Shown: one piece after another, positions 34,861-47,237 of the stretch
Position numbering within the stretch: position 1 is the stretch's first letter
Layout: each line of letters starts with the position of its first letter
Assembly: GCF_003597395.2 (NCBI RefSeq)
Contig: NC_133778.1
Coordinates: forward strand, 17,864,623 to 17,928,622
Reading direction: 5' to 3'
From: Chelonoidis abingdonii
Taxonomy: Eukaryota; Chordata; Testudines; Testudinidae
DNA length: 64,000 nucleotides
Notes under the pieces: generated by a model
Seen by the model: the letters and a program-made list of their open reading frames with translations, nothing else
Told to the model about the DNA's origin: nothing
The model's database searches: none
Made by a program: the position numbers and the translations under genes

Positions 34861-35424
34861 AAGCGCTCTGGTCTCAATCTTCCCCCCCCAGCCCCACCTT
34901 CCCTTGCTTGGGTCCAGTGGCTGGGAATGAAGTTACTGCTATTCCTTTCTCTCCAGTCTCACAATCGCCTGTCACTTTCTGCTCTACTCTTTCAACAGTA
35001 GCTGCTGAAGTGTACCACTGTACCATCCACTGCTTCTGGATGGGAGATTATCCTTAGAAACACGTAGCCCAATAGTCTTTGGAGGAGAAGAGTAACAGAC
35101 ACAGGAGTGTGAAGCAAAATATCATGGTCAAATCCAAGGTCTTGAACTACAATTTCTGGAAAGTTGTGTATCTGGAAAATAAAATCTGCTGAGTTTAGCT
35201 ACAACAGCTGAATTTAACAAATGCCTCTTTTGTGCTGCTAGATATTCTTACTATAACAAATACGTAACTTATTTCTCTATAATAAAGGTAATATTAAAAT
35301 TGAGTAACTTCTCCATCATTATAAGGGTTATTTCCACTCTTCAGCCAATTCCTAGAAAGCTTTAACTAAAGCCGACAATTAACACTTTATTTACCAGGTC
35401 AATTGAAGCCTGTGTGAATTTTAT
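34861..35424. other. No feature recognised
   Basis: A C-run at 34882-34890; otherwise ordinary. Confidence 0.5.
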
Positions 35425-36600
35425 GGAAAGATAGACTCATAGGACTTTAGATAATTATGATGGTCCCTTCTGGCCGTAGTCTGGCCTTTGGCACATTGCA
35501 GGCCACAGAACCTCGCCCACCTACTACTAGACTCAAAATCTCTGGCTGAGTTACTGAAGTCCTCAAATCTTGATTTAAAGACGTCAGGTTACAGAGAATC
35601 AACCACTTATTTTAGTTCAAAGCAGCAAGTGGCCCATGCTGCAGGGGAAGGCAAAACCCCTCAGGATCTCTGCCAATTTGATCTGGGCAGAAATTCCTTC
35701 CTGACTCCAAATATGGAGATCAGTTAGACCCTGAGCATGTGAGTAATACCCACCAGTCAGACACTTGAGAAAGAATTCTCTGTAGTAACTCAGAGCCCTC
35801 CTCATCTAGTGTCTCATTTCTGGTCATTGGAGATATTTGCTAATAGCAGTTGTAGATGGACCATGTCCCACTGTAGGCAACCTCATCATACCATCCCCTC
35901 CATAAACTTATCAAGCCCAATCTTGAAACAAGTTAGGTTTTTCGCTCCCACTGTTCTCCTGGGAAGGCTGTTCCACAACTTCACTCCTCTAATGGTTAGA
36001 AACGTTAATTTAATTTCAAGACTAAACCAATGTTTTAAGACCTTGCATACAACTGAGGTCAAACTAATGAGCCTGTACTTTCCTGGATCACTTCTTTCCC
36101 CTTTCTTAAATATAGGTACTGATTTTGCATTTCTCTAGTCAGAGGGTACCATACCTAAGTTTATGATTCATAAAAAATCCTTGCTATTGGGCGTGCAATT
36201 TCATGTATCAGTTCCTTTAACATTCTTGGGTGGAAATTATCGGTGCCCCTGATTTGGTTCCATTAAGCTGTTTGAGTTTGGCTTCCACCTTGGATGTGGT
36301 AATTTCTACTTGCATATCTTGGTTCCCCATACCAACCCTGTCACAGTCTCCAAGTGCCTCATTACTCTCATTAAAAATTAAGGCAAAATACTCGTTTAGC
36401 TGTTGGGCCATGCCTAGATTATCTTTAAACTCTACCCCATCCTCAGTGCTTAAGTGGTCCCACTTACTCTTTCCTAACTTTGGTTTTTGTTTTTTGTTTT
36501 ATTATGGCTAAAGGACCTTGCACTATTGGTTTAATTTCCTTTGAAAAACCCAGTTCTGCTTGACTTCTGGCAGCTAGAACCTCACTTTAAGCATTGTAGT
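35425..36600 (-). mobile_element. CR1 LINE with long 3' UTR and an internal deletion
   Basis: On the minus strand the 3' end lies at about 35425 (gatggtcccttctggcc on plus). The long 3' UTR follows (complement of atctctgccaatttgatctg, gagatcagttagaccctgag, actcagagccctcctcatct), then the ORF2 end near 35900-36000. At about 36043 the text jumps to an earlier part of RT (complement of cctggatcacttctttcccc, tgggccatgcctagattatc). Frame 36411-36217 reads MAQQLNEYFALIFNESNEA, then KVEAKLKQLN, as in the linker before RT. The section between is deleted. Confidence 0.8.
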
Positions 36601-37830
36601 TTCATATGAAATATATGACAATGAAAAATCATCCTTTGTGTAATATGATCAGTATTATTTAGAAATAGATTGACACTCAGAAGCCTCTTTACTGGAGATA
36701 GCTGAATGCTCTTCTCTGCCTCAGAAATACCAAGGAGGCAGAATGGAAAGTTTGAGAGTTTAAATGCCTGGGCAGTTTAAGAAAGGAAGTAACCTAAGGA
36801 CTTAACTGCATTGAAATGCAAAATATGCTTTTTGTCACCTGAACACAAAGAACTCAGATGTAATTTCTAGGTTTAAACAATAAGGGACAAAGAAAATAGT
36901 ACACCAGGGAGGAACAAGTCTCTTATTTACATCACTTCAATGTAAACAAAACACAGAAAGAGAAAATACTTAATTGAACTATTCTCAAGGAAGCTGACAC
37001 AAGAATCACCAACCCCTAACCCCCAGAATAGTGACTCTCAGAGTGAAGTCAGATTTATTTATATTCTGACCATTAACTTTAAATTTTGTTTTATTTTCTA
37101 GGTAGTCTATACTAATTCATTTTTTATCAATACAATTAAATAGAAAGAAATGAGTGATGAAATCTGAATCATAAACTTGCTGGGAATTCCCTTCCCCATC
37201 CTCTAGTTCTAGTAGTTGCATTGTTTTGTGTGTGAGAGCATGCACACGTGTGTCTGTGTTAGTGAGTAGGCATCTAACCCTTTTCCTGTCTATTTGGCTC
37301 CAGCCATGGCATGTTCAGAGGAATTTCATTTCCTTGAGGCAGAGACAAATGACACAAAAAGGTCTCTCACTCTAGTGCATCTTTTTTCCTAGTACAGCTA
37401 GAATTTACCATTTTACAGAACAGCTGCACCGAAATAATTTAAATATTATGCTTGTTTGTCCTACAGTTATCAAGTGATCATATCAACAATACTCATTCTG
37501 TCTCTCCTGTCATCAAACTTAGATTTACCACACAGCCACATTACTTTCCCAGTATCTGACCAAGATAGGGATCTGGTTGAAAGAAACTGGTCGCAATTTA
37601 ATCTCGACAAGTCAAAAGTGATGACTGTCTGCCAGGGAAAGTGTTGAGACAAATGGGGAAAGGCAGTGTTTGCTTATCTGCAGTGGGGTGTTGTCTGCAT
37701 TTTGTCAAGATGGTTCACAGCCTTATAGCACTAATGTATCCATTACCACTTTCTGATCACCAAGGCACAGAGGGGGCCCACGGTGCCACTGTACATAGGT
37801 GACTAGCCAAGAGACTGAGATCTCTCCTCT
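36601..37830. other. No feature recognised
   Basis: A/T-rich; nothing supported. Confidence 0.5.
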
Positions 37831-38143
37831 CTAAGGCTATGTTTATACTACACACCTTTTAGTGACCCAGCTGTGCTGCTACAGCCATGCCGCTAAAAGG
37901 CGTTCACTGTAGCTGCTCTTTGTTGGCGCGAGAGAGCTCTCCCGCCAACAAAATTAATCCACCCCCAACAAGAGGCGATAGCTTTGTTGGCAGGAGAACT
38001 GTCCTGTCAACAAAGTGCTGTTCATAGTGGTGTTTTTTGTCGGTAAATCTTTTGTTGTTCAGCGGGGAGGAGGGGTGTGTTTTTTTCACACCACTGAACT
38101 ACAGAAGTTTTACTGACGAAAGTACAGTGAAGACAAAGCCTAA
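37831..38143. mobile_element. Non-autonomous DNA transposon (MITE), GGCTATG ends
   Basis: The left end ctaaggctatgtttatacta and the right end acagtgaagacaaagcctaa are inverted. The interior has several inverted pairs (ttgttggcgcgagagagctc, ctcccgccaacaaa, tttgttggcaggagaactgt) and a closing ttttttcacaccactga block. A common turtle element from memory. Confidence 0.75.
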
Positions 38144-38214
38144 TACAGGCATCATAACTCATTCACACCTGTGTCATCTCCAGGCTAGTCTGCTTTAGGA
38201 TCCTTGAAGAGGGC

Positions 38215-38435
38215 AAGGACACATTTACACTGCAATAAAAGACCCATAGTATGGCTGCACTTGACCTGAGTCAGCTGACTCGGGCTTGCAGGGCTATAAA
38301 ATTCCAGTGTAGACACTCCAGTCCAAGCCTAAATGTCAATACTGCAATTTTATAGTCCTGCAGCCTGAGCCAGCTGACCCAGGCTTTGATACTCTGTGCC
38401 ACAGATTTTTTACCTCAGTGCAGATGTACCCTAAG
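38215..38435. mobile_element. Self-complementary MITE
   Basis: aaggacacatttacactgca at the left and tcagtgcagatgtaccctaa at the right are inverted. Inside, gagtcagctgactcgggctt and gcagcctgagccagctgacc, and attccagtgtagac and gtcaatactgcaattttata, pair across the centre. Directly follows the previous MITE with a 71-bp gap. Confidence 0.7.
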
Positions 38436-40524
38436 AAGTCAGCTGGCACAAACTGTCGGGGTTTGGGTGGGATCTGCTGTGAGCACATAGCAAATCTGCT
38501 CCAGGCTCTGCAACAACTCACTGTTCACCTTTGGGTGCCATTCAAGTAGTGGTAACAGTCCTAGACAGATTGAGGCCATGGCTACCAAAGAAACTGCTTT
38601 TCACCTTAAATCCTACCACAGCAATTAAAACCAGCTGGGCTGCTCTTTCCCAGACTGACTTTCCTGCTTGAGGACCCACATCTCTGGAATCTGCTGCTCT
38701 TTTGCCAGATCAAGAGTTAGGTAATCTTCAGAGCACAATATAAGAATGTCTGTTTTATAAAAGCAAGTGCATATCATAGTAAATGCTTTTAAGCATTACT
38801 AAATAAATAAGAGTAAGTACCCTCCTCCTTAGCTGCAAAGCCAGTCATCGAAGACTGACAGAGATGTGTAGGCTGAACTTTTACTACAATGCCACCACTT
38901 TGAAAGTATTGGACCTATAGATGTCATAAAATTCCCATCCTGGGAAACAGTGTGATCGCTCTTCACACCATCTTGTGACTCATTTTCAATCCCTCTGAGT
39001 AAGACGCTGTTTTTATTTTTCTTACCTTTTAAAGCTTTAAGACTTAAAGTGAAACAAATAGAAAAAATGAAACTTTTAAAAACTTTTTGCACATAGGCAT
39101 GGAACATGGTCCACTCTCTGTGCCTAATGCTACATTTGGCTTTAATAGTGTGATATTCAAAGGTACAAAAGGGAGTTTGGACTCCCTGAATTGGTGGAAG
39201 TTGGGGGTCCATTTCCTCTTTTTGCCCTTGAAATTCACCCTCTTTAAGCTTTACAAACTGATGAGAGAATTTTCTTCTCCCTGGCAAAGGGTGACAAAAT
39301 TTCGTAGATCTTGCAGCATCCTACAAAAGCCTGCACTTTGCCTCATAAGGCAGTGACGCTTTTGATTTGATAGCATATGTTAATCAATTCATCTGCACTG
39401 AAGTGAAATTCATTAGTAAAGCCAAAGAGGAAAAAGATGGAACCTGGATCCTCAAGGCACTTGCAAAATCTTTGCAATATTTATCCTGTCCTAAACCTAC
39501 CAAACATGAACACATACTTGGAGTAATTTGAGTAGGTGAACTTCACGGCAAGCCTTTCACTTATTTACAACATTTTACATAGGATTTTACAAGACTATAT
39601 ACAATTATTTAACAAGCTATCAGCTGTGCTGCATAACATATTGAACAAGAAGCTGTACCAACAAGAATAAATATCTACAGGAACTGTGGAAAATAAAATC
39701 AGAATAAAACTAGGCTATTTTGTTCTGACTTTAATAGTTTAGTAGAGCTTCTGTTTCATACTGAGAGCAAATTGTGCAAGCTAAGGTTGAAACCATGAAA
39801 ATATTTAAATCTCCAACTACTGCTTTTACATTGCCAGCTACCTGTACTGTCATAAATCCTGGGGACTTTTCTATAAAATAATGCACCCAGGACCCAGTCC
39901 ATAGTTTAGCTGATTCCTGCAGATAGCAAGAGAGTTACCTGCAGATTTATGTAGATGCAAGAGCACCACCTGTTGACTTCTATTGTGTCTCTCTTTGGTT
40001 TCCATGTTACCATGGTAGGTGGAATCAGGCCATTGCTCAATGCTAGAATGACTTTCCTTGCACATGAGCCTGACAGTCAGCCATGATACTATGCTTGGAC
40101 AATGGAGCTGGGCAAACATATCCAGAACACCTTTACATGCCTCCCTACTGATGCAACTATCACAGTGCTCTTCCTGCTCCTCCATGTTAACTCTGTTGGA
40201 GGATTATCAGGTGCTCCCATAGAATCAGCAACAATCAGACAAAGGTGAAGTAGCACAGGTCATTATTGGGGGTCCTTGTCCAAGCACTTCCCTTACGACT
40301 CAGTCATCTTTGTTGCCTTGGTTTCCCAGAGCTTCCCCAGAACCACAATTCACAGGAGGATCCCAGGGCTCATATTTCCCCTCACCACAATCCCCAACAT
40401 CTCACATTTCATATCCTGGCAGTGGGACAACAGCAATAGTGGTTAAGTAACAAGTGGGTTAAGTTTGCCTTAAGCAGAAACTGACCTCCCAAATGATTTA
40501 GGCAGGTGTGATAGAACAATTTTT
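38436..40524. other. No gene recognised
   Basis: The 152-codon open frame at 38829-39287 (minus) has no motif, no flanking splice signals that fit and overlaps open frames in two other phases; not called. Confidence 0.5.
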
Positions 40525-40622
40525 ATACAGTGGGTGCTGAGAGCCACTGAACCAAACTGTAAACCCTGTACACTACTTCAAGCCAGGGGTGCTGCAGCAT
40601 CCCTAGTTCCAGCACCTATGGA
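40525..40622. repeat. Short relative of the turtle CAGCACC repeat
   Basis: tacagtgggtgctgagagcc, then gtaaaccctgtacactactt and gccaggggtgctgcagcatc, ending ttccagcacctatgg. Confidence 0.55.
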
Positions 40623-40734
40623 TCTAGATAAACAGTTGAATGAAAATATTTAAATCTACTACTGCAGAGCTCCTGCTAACACAGAGCTAATGGAGGAGCA
40701 AGAGGAATATTGAAAGTACCAGTTCTGGTATTAA

Positions 40735-41640
40735 GGTGGATACATGTGGGCAGGAAGTTTTTTTTTTTATTTAATTTAAATATATTTAAAAAAATGATTT
40801 AAAATTAAATTTGAAATTGACAAGCAGGACTAAGTACTAAACTTTTTATAATATATTCAAATAATTTAAATTAAATACAAAAATACTATTAAGCAGTACA
40901 CATTTGCTGCCAAGTTTTAAAGAAAGTCAGATGACTGAACTGGCTAAGCACCTGTAAGCAGAATTTGCTGAAGTGTCAAACTGGCTTTTGACAGCAGTAG
41001 CCTCTTCTGCAGATGCAGAGAAAATATTTTCTTCATTTCAGTTTGTTCAATTTAGTTCAGTTCAATGAAAAGTTCATTCAAAGTAAACAACTGGGAGTTA
41101 GAAAAGCAGGGAAGCTTGTTTTCCTCTTTCAATCCATAAATAAAAAGACAGTTGAGAGGATGAGATCTACTAGTTCTAAAATTCGGAAGGTTTTAGTGAC
41201 CAAATAAATCAGTTCAATTCACTAACTACAGATAATACTTCCTTAGTGTAATAAAGCAGTTAGTTTTAAATGCAAAACGTTTTGATAAATGTTTTTCTAA
41301 TGTATCCTGCACATGTAAGGTACTATTAATTAATAAAAAATGCTCTTTAGTACATTTTTAATTGATTTTGAATTTCCATCCAAATAGAGGTTGACACAAA
41401 TCACAAGTAAAAAATTAATCATCCAGTAAATAAGAAATGCATCACCATTTTCTAATATAGTAAAAAATGGAAAAATTAAGAATCTGAATAAATATAAATT
41501 AAGCTACATAATTGCTTAAATAAATGTGTATAGATATAGCGTGTCCTCCTGGTTAGCAAAAAGAAGCACCAAATTAGCAAGTAGCATGGTACAAATGGAA
41601 AACACAATTCATATTGGTGATTTAAATCAATCCACCCTCC
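40735..41640 (+). mobile_element. hAT transposon relic with transposase dimerisation motif
   Basis: Two plus-strand frames, offset by a shift, together give the C-terminal hAT dimerisation region. One reads ASSADAEKIFSSF (about 40998-41036) and another reads LGVRKAGKLVFLFQSINKK (about 41090-41146). This SSA..E..FS...LG..KAGKLVF pattern is typical of hAT transposases. Upstream transposase sequence is not visible; the left flank is an A/T-rich attta run. Possible terminal repeats ggtggat (near 40736) and atccacc (near 41632) are weak. Dead fragment; the outer limits are guesses. Confidence 0.55.
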
Positions 41641-43013
41641 ATGTGAGCTTATCAGAGAGCAAGCAAGCATGTGTGCAGGCTCTGTGAACTATTACCGCTG
41701 GTATTAGCAGTAGGGGAGTCAGCCATAGAGCCAATGTAGGCATTCTGAGGCCAGCGATGAGCCTACAGTACCTGTTGTGAATATAATAACTTGGAAAAAA
41801 AACCTCCTTTCCAATTTTTTTTTATTAAAGTGTAAAAATGTGGTTTTGGGAAAATGTATAGAAAGTTGTAGCCTATATCCCACAAAGAAACAAACATAAT
41901 GGCTACCTTTTAAATCATCACCTTTACATTTAATGTACTTAGCCCTCCATACATTCAAGTACACAGTGGAAGTGGCTGCTGGACTTATACATTAAAGCAT
42001 TATTTACTTTTGAATTCTTAACTGACAGGTTCTGGGTTAGTTAGCACCAACAGAAATTACAACCTCCAATGACAGTAGCAAATGCAGAAAGCAACAGGCA
42101 ACAGAAAAGGCAGGTACTTGGAGATGAACAATGGCACTCTCCAAGGATGCAACTCACCCACTGGCTCTGAAAAGGCACAAAACACTTCTCCCAACCCACT
42201 TCAGACAAGATTCCATTAGCAGTGGCGGAGACAAGATAACCACTTGGGACCATTTCCCCCAGGCTGGGATGGAGGTGGCACACTGCTTGAGTATGTATGC
42301 AAATATTTGTCATCTTGGCCATGAAAATATTTGAATATGCATATAACTATACTCATATGTACATAGCCACATTTTGCAATTCTCCTTTATTTAAATATAT
42401 GCATATTTAAATAGGAATCCCAAGCAGGAGACTAACTTCCCTCTCTCTAGCCTCATCACAGGCTTGATCCAGTTCTCACTGAAATGAGCGGAAAGTTGCC
42501 CATTGACTTCTAAGGGTGTTATATTGGGCCCTCTAAATCCACAATGCCACTCCCTCCCACCACCAAAATCCTCCCAAAACTCAACTCTTCCTTCCTATGG
42601 TCATACATTACAGTACACAGTATATGACACTTGGATTAGGATTGTAGGGACATGAAGGCCTTGTACAGCTGCAAAAAGGGAGATCTGGGGCTTAAAATGA
42701 GCATGTGTCTGTCGGGATCTCCCCTATCCTCTTTAAGCACATATATATTTCTAGAACAGATAAATACAAAAAACCATAACACTTCATTATGAAGTTGATT
42801 AGTCTAGGTTACAGATGCATTGTTCCAATGGTCCTAATTTTCAGCAATGGCTTCTAATTTTAGAGACAACTGATAACACTAATTAACTGTTTGGGCTGCT
42901 TCTCAGCAGTTAGATGTTTAAGTATTACCAATTAAGCCTACAATTCATTGAACGTCTGTTCTCAACCTATAAATTTATCAACCAGTTCACCATCTTAACA
43001 TGATCAGAGATAC
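41641..43013. other. No gene recognised
   Basis: Unique-looking sequence; a fragment near 42465-42540 (ttgatccagttctcactgaa, gcccattgacttctaa) resembles a diffuse amniote repeat. Confidence 0.45.
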
Positions 43014-45290
43014 CAATCACAGAATCACAGAAATGTAGGGCTGGAAGGGACCTTGCACTGAGCAAGGACAAAGTAAACCTAGACCCTTCCCGATATGTAT
43101 TTTTCCAACCTGTTCTTAAAACCCTGCAAGGATGGAGATTCCACAACCATCCTTGGAAGCCTATTCCAAAACTTACTACCCTTATAGTTAGAAAGTTTTT
43201 CCTAACATATAACCTGAATTTCCTTTCCTGCAGATTTAGCCCATTACGTCTTGTCCTACCTTTACTGGACATGGAGAACAACTGATCACTATCTTCTTTA
43301 AAACAGCCCTTAACGTATTTGAAGGCTTTTATCAGGTTCCCACTCAGTCTTCTTTGGTCAAGATTAAACATACCTGTTTTTTTTAACCTTCCCTCATAGG
43401 TCAGGTTTTCTAAACCTTTTATCAAAGTTGTTGCTCTCTTCTGAACTCTCTCTAATTTATCCACATATTTCCTAAAGTGTGGTGCCCAGAACTGGACTCA
43501 ATATTTCAGCTGAAGCCTCACCAGTGCCAAGCAGAGCAGGACAATTACCTCCCATGTCTTACATAGAACACTCCTGTTAATCCACCCCAGGATTATATTA
43601 GCCTTTTTCACAACTGCATCACATTGTTTACTGCTATTCAATTTGTGATTCGCTATAACCCCCAGATCCTTTTCAGCAGTACTACTACCTAGCCAGTTAT
43701 TCCCCATTTTGCAGCTGTTCATTTGATTTCTCCTTCCTAATTGTAGTACTTTATATTTATCTTTACCGAATTTCATTTTGTTGATTTCAGACTAATTCTC
43801 TAATTTGTCAAGGTCATTTTGAAATCTAATCCTGTCATCAAATGCATTTGAAACACCTCCCAGTTTGGAGTCATTAATGGAAATATTGACTCGTACTGGA
43901 AGCAGGAAAGATCCCTGCATGACTCCACTAAATGCGTGCTCCCAGTTTGATAGCAAACCACAAATAATTGTGCATCCATTGTATAGCAATTTTATCTAGA
44001 TCACATTTCCCTAGTTTGCTTACAAGAATGTAATGTGGGACTGTGTCAAAAGCCTTACTAAAATCAAGATATATCAGGTCTACAGCTTCCCCCATCCACT
44101 GGGCCAGTAACCTCATCAAAGAAGGAAATTAGGTTGGTTTGGCATGATTTGTTCTTGACAAATTCATGCTAGCAGTACCTTATAACCCTACTGCCCTCTC
44201 TGTGCTTGCAAATTGATGGTTTAACTATTTTTTCCAGTATCTTTACAAGAATCCAAGTTAGACTGACAGGTCTACAACTCTCTGGGTCCTCTCTGCTCCC
44301 CTTTTTAAAAATTGGTACTATGTTTGCTCATCTCCAATCCTCGGGGACTTCACTTATTCCTCATTATTTTTTGATAACTGCTAACAATTCTGAGATTGCT
44401 TCAGGTAGTTTAAGTATTCTAGGATGAATTTCATCAAGCCTTGAATTCATCTAATTTATCTAATTATTCTTTAACCTATTCTTTCCCTATTTTGGCTTGC
44501 ATTCCTTCCCCCTTGTTATTAATATTAATTGTTTTGAATATCTGGTCACCATTAAACTTTTTAGTGAAAACCTGAAGCAAAACAGGCATTTAACACCTCA
44601 GCCTTCTTGATGTCATCAGTTATTAGCTCTCCATCCCCACTAGATACAGGTCCTATACTTTACTTTGTCTTTCTCCTGTTCCTAATGTATTTAATGAACC
44701 TCTAATTGCCTCTTATGTCCCGTGCTAGGTATATCTCATTTTGTGCCTTAGCTTTCTGATTTTGTCCCTACATACTTATGTTATTCTTTTTACACCTCCT
44801 TAGAAATTCACCTGTTTCCACTTTTTGTAGGATCCCTTTTTGGGTTTCAGGGCATTAAAGAAATCCTGATAGAGCCATATTGGTCTCTTACGATTTTTCC
44901 TATATTTCCTTTGCATTGGGATAGTTGGCAGTTGTGCCTTAAATATTGTCTCCTTGAGAAACTGCGAGCTCTCCTGAACTCCTTGATCCTTTCTTCTCAT
45001 GAGACCTTACCACCAGTTCTCTGCATTTGTTAAAGTCTGAGGGTTTTTTTTAAAATCCACTAAACTTAGTCTGCTGTTCTCACTACTTCCGGTCCTTAAA
45101 ATCATAAACTTTATCATTTCAGGATCACTTTCACCCAAATTGCCTTCAACCTTCATATTCACAACCATTTCCTTCTTGTAAGTCAGAATCAAGTCTAAAA
45201 TGGCTGTTTCCCTGGTTACTTGCTGCACTTCCTAAAACAAAAAGTTATCCTCAATTTATTCCAAGATGTCACTACATGCCCACTCTCTTT
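43014..45290 (-). mobile_element. CR1 LINE, about 2.3 kb, endonuclease end to 3' tail
   Basis: Broken minus-strand frames follow CR1 ORF2 in order. The endonuclease end is AILDLILTYKKEMV (about 45200) and SDPEMIKFMI. The linker is PIWLYQDFFNALKPKK (near 44880). RT is LIYLDFSKAFDTVPH (near 44070) and later GKDKYKVLQLGRRNQMN (near 43770) and ERVQKRATTLIKGLENL (near 43450). The 3' end shows gggctggaagggacctt on plus and an atcacagaatcacagaaa tail. The ADDT box region near 43830 is lost or shifted. The longest CR1 in the window; inactive. Confidence 0.92.
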
Positions 45291-45957
45291 GAACTATGGA
45301 AAATGAGCTTGAATCATATCAAAAGCTCATTTCAGCAAAGTATTGTAATACCTGTGCATAAGGGGACAAAACTGTGTTTGGAATATCAAGGGTGAGAAAG
45401 GTTTGCAGTCCATCTCTAGATAACTGATAGGGGTACTGAGTCTTATCGGTATCTGACACATACTGGCACTTTCATTATTCATTTGCTGATATTTTCATAT
45501 TAAAAGTTAAAGTTGAGGATTTAAACTTTTTTTCTTAAGTACATAAATTTAAGTTATTACCACCAATTTTACCCTCTCATCCAAACATCTTTTCCCTTCT
45601 AATGTAATAACTTCTCTACACTGAATATTTTTTTAACCCAAGTGACACTGCTTAAATTCAAGTTCTTTTTTAATCACAGAAGGAGGAAATACATTAACAG
45701 TCTTCAGACAAGAAAGGAGGATTTTTGCAAGTTCAGTGGCACATGCAGATGTGAAAGGAGTTTCTAATTTCATGGAAGAGATTCAAGTTTCAAAAATACA
45801 AATGCAAAAAGGGTCTTTGGTCAAATCAGTGCTACAGGCTTCAGTGCATCCTTTTTAAAAAGCAGTAAGGGAGTACTACTCATTTTCTTACTTAAGAATA
45901 ACATCCTGTATCATATATAGCTAGAGTTAAAATGGGTCTGTTAATAATAACTGATTA
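45291..45957. other. No feature recognised
   Basis: Ordinary sequence between two CR1 copies. Confidence 0.5.
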
Positions 45958-46168
45958 TTCACAGATTATAAACCAGAAGGGACCACTGTGATCATCTAAT
46001 TCGAATTCCTGTATAACACAGATCATCAGATTTTTCTGAATTACTTCCCATTTGAACTAGAGCATATTTTTCAGAAAAATATCTAATTTTAATTTAGATT
46101 TTTTAATTGACAGAGAATCTACCACAAAAATTGTTCCAACAGTGGATTATCCTCACTGTTATAAGTTT
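45958..46168 (-). mobile_element. Nested CR1, segment 1 (3' end)
   Basis: The plus strand shows the complement of a CR1 3' end: accagaagggaccactgtga, tcatctaattcgaattcctg, tataacacag, then ttgttccaacagtggattat. The same element continues at 46605-47236 and 53950-54060 after insertions. Confidence 0.85.
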
Positions 46169-46171
46169 CAA

Positions 46172-46276
46172 GTATCAGAGGGGTAGCCGTGTTAGTCTGG
46201 ATCTGTAAAAGCAGCAAAGAGTCCTGTGGCACCTTATAGACTAACAGACGTATTGGAGCATGAGCTTTTGTGGGTG
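46172..46276 (+). mobile_element. Turtle Pol III SINE, 3'-truncated, inside the CR1
   Basis: Tatcagaggggtagccgtgt, tagtctggatctgtaaaagc, cctgtggcaccttatagact, ending tgagcttttgtgggtg, where it stops short of the usual cacttcgtc end. It abuts a 16-bp piece of inverted Penelope sequence (46277-46292). Confidence 0.85.
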
Positions 46277-46580
46277 TTCCAATTCTGCAGTTTTTCTCGA
46301 GTGCTTGTCATATCCATTCCAAGTAGGTGTGCGCGCGCCGGCGTGCACGTTCGTCGGAAGAATTTTCCCCTAGCAACACCGGCGGGTCGGCAGGCGCCCC
46401 CTGGCGTGGCGCTCTTGCGGCACCGCATATATACCCCTGCCGACCCGTCCGCTCCTCAGTTCCTTCTTACCGCCGTGTCAGTCGTTGGAACGTGGAGTGC
46501 GCTTTGTTGACCTCCACATCCTAGCGTTTCACCGTTCTACCTAGTTCCTAGTTAGTGTGTGTTGTTAAGTAGTGTTTGGT
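46277..46580 (+). mobile_element. Detached DIRS 5' end (inverted extra copy) with Penelope flank
   Basis: ttccaattctgcagtt (46277-46292) is the complement of the Penelope sequence that flanks the main DIRS at 53563. After it comes the DIRS 5' terminal repeat and leader: cgagtgcttgtcatatccat, ggtgtgcgcgcgccgg, ttcgtcggaagaattttccc, tatatacccctgccgaccc, tcagtcgttggaacgtggag, cctagttcctagttagt, ending near 46580. The whole is an inverted copy of 53280-53575 in this window. Confidence 0.88.
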
Positions 46581-46604
46581 GTAATTAGTTTGAAATTCAT
46601 GTTT

Positions 46605-47236
46605 TACGAGATCAAGGCAGGTTTTCCATTCCTTGAAATCATTCTTGTAGCGCCTTCTCTGAAATCTCTTCCAATTTAATCACATTCTACTTGAATTGTG
46701 AACACCGAGTGGACACCAGGCAGCAATTCCAGTAACTGGTTGCACCAGTGCCAAAAACAAAGCGTAATAAACAATCCCTACTCCTACTGAATATCCCCTG
46801 TTTTTACAACCCTAGGCTAAGCATTAGAACCCAATTTGGCTATAAACATCACACTGTCCCTTTTCAGAAATCACTGCTTTCCAGGCATAGTCCCTCTCAC
46901 GAAACTCGAGAGTAATGGCAATATTCGTTAACTTCTCTAGACAGTATGGCTTTAAATCTGACCACGTTAAACAATTGGTTTTTGCCAGAATTCAAGCTTA
47001 CTTCTGTACTCCCGCAGTGGCCTATAATCCATTATGTCGCACTCTCGCCCATTTTTCTGTATCACTCTGCAAAGTCTTATTCAATAATAATTTTATGTTT
47101 TCTTCCAGATCCATTGCTAAAATGGCTAAAATAAGCAATAAGGATACAAGAGACCGATCCTTCAGAACATCCACTAAAGAAACACACTCCACAATGACGA
47201 CTCCCCAGGTTACAATTATGCTTCCTGAGTTAATTC
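46605..47236 (-). mobile_element. Nested CR1, segment 2 (RT C-terminal part)
   Basis: The plus strand shows, in order, caggttttccattccttgaa, atcattcttgtagcgccttc, ggacaccaggcagcaattcc, gcaccagtgccaaaa, ctactcctactgaatatccc, gaccgatccttcagaac and acacactccacaatgacgac. These are the complement of the RT C-terminal region, continuing segment 1. About 200 bp of CR1 consensus appears to be missing where the SINE/DIRS block interrupts. The 124-codon open frame here (46915-47289, plus) is an antisense chimera and not a gene. Confidence 0.8.
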
Positions 47237-47237
47237 C

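Noticed and set aside
38829..39287. 152-codon minus-strand open frame as a possible exon
   Set aside because: No recognisable motif, alternative frames open as well, and no splice pair matching the frame.
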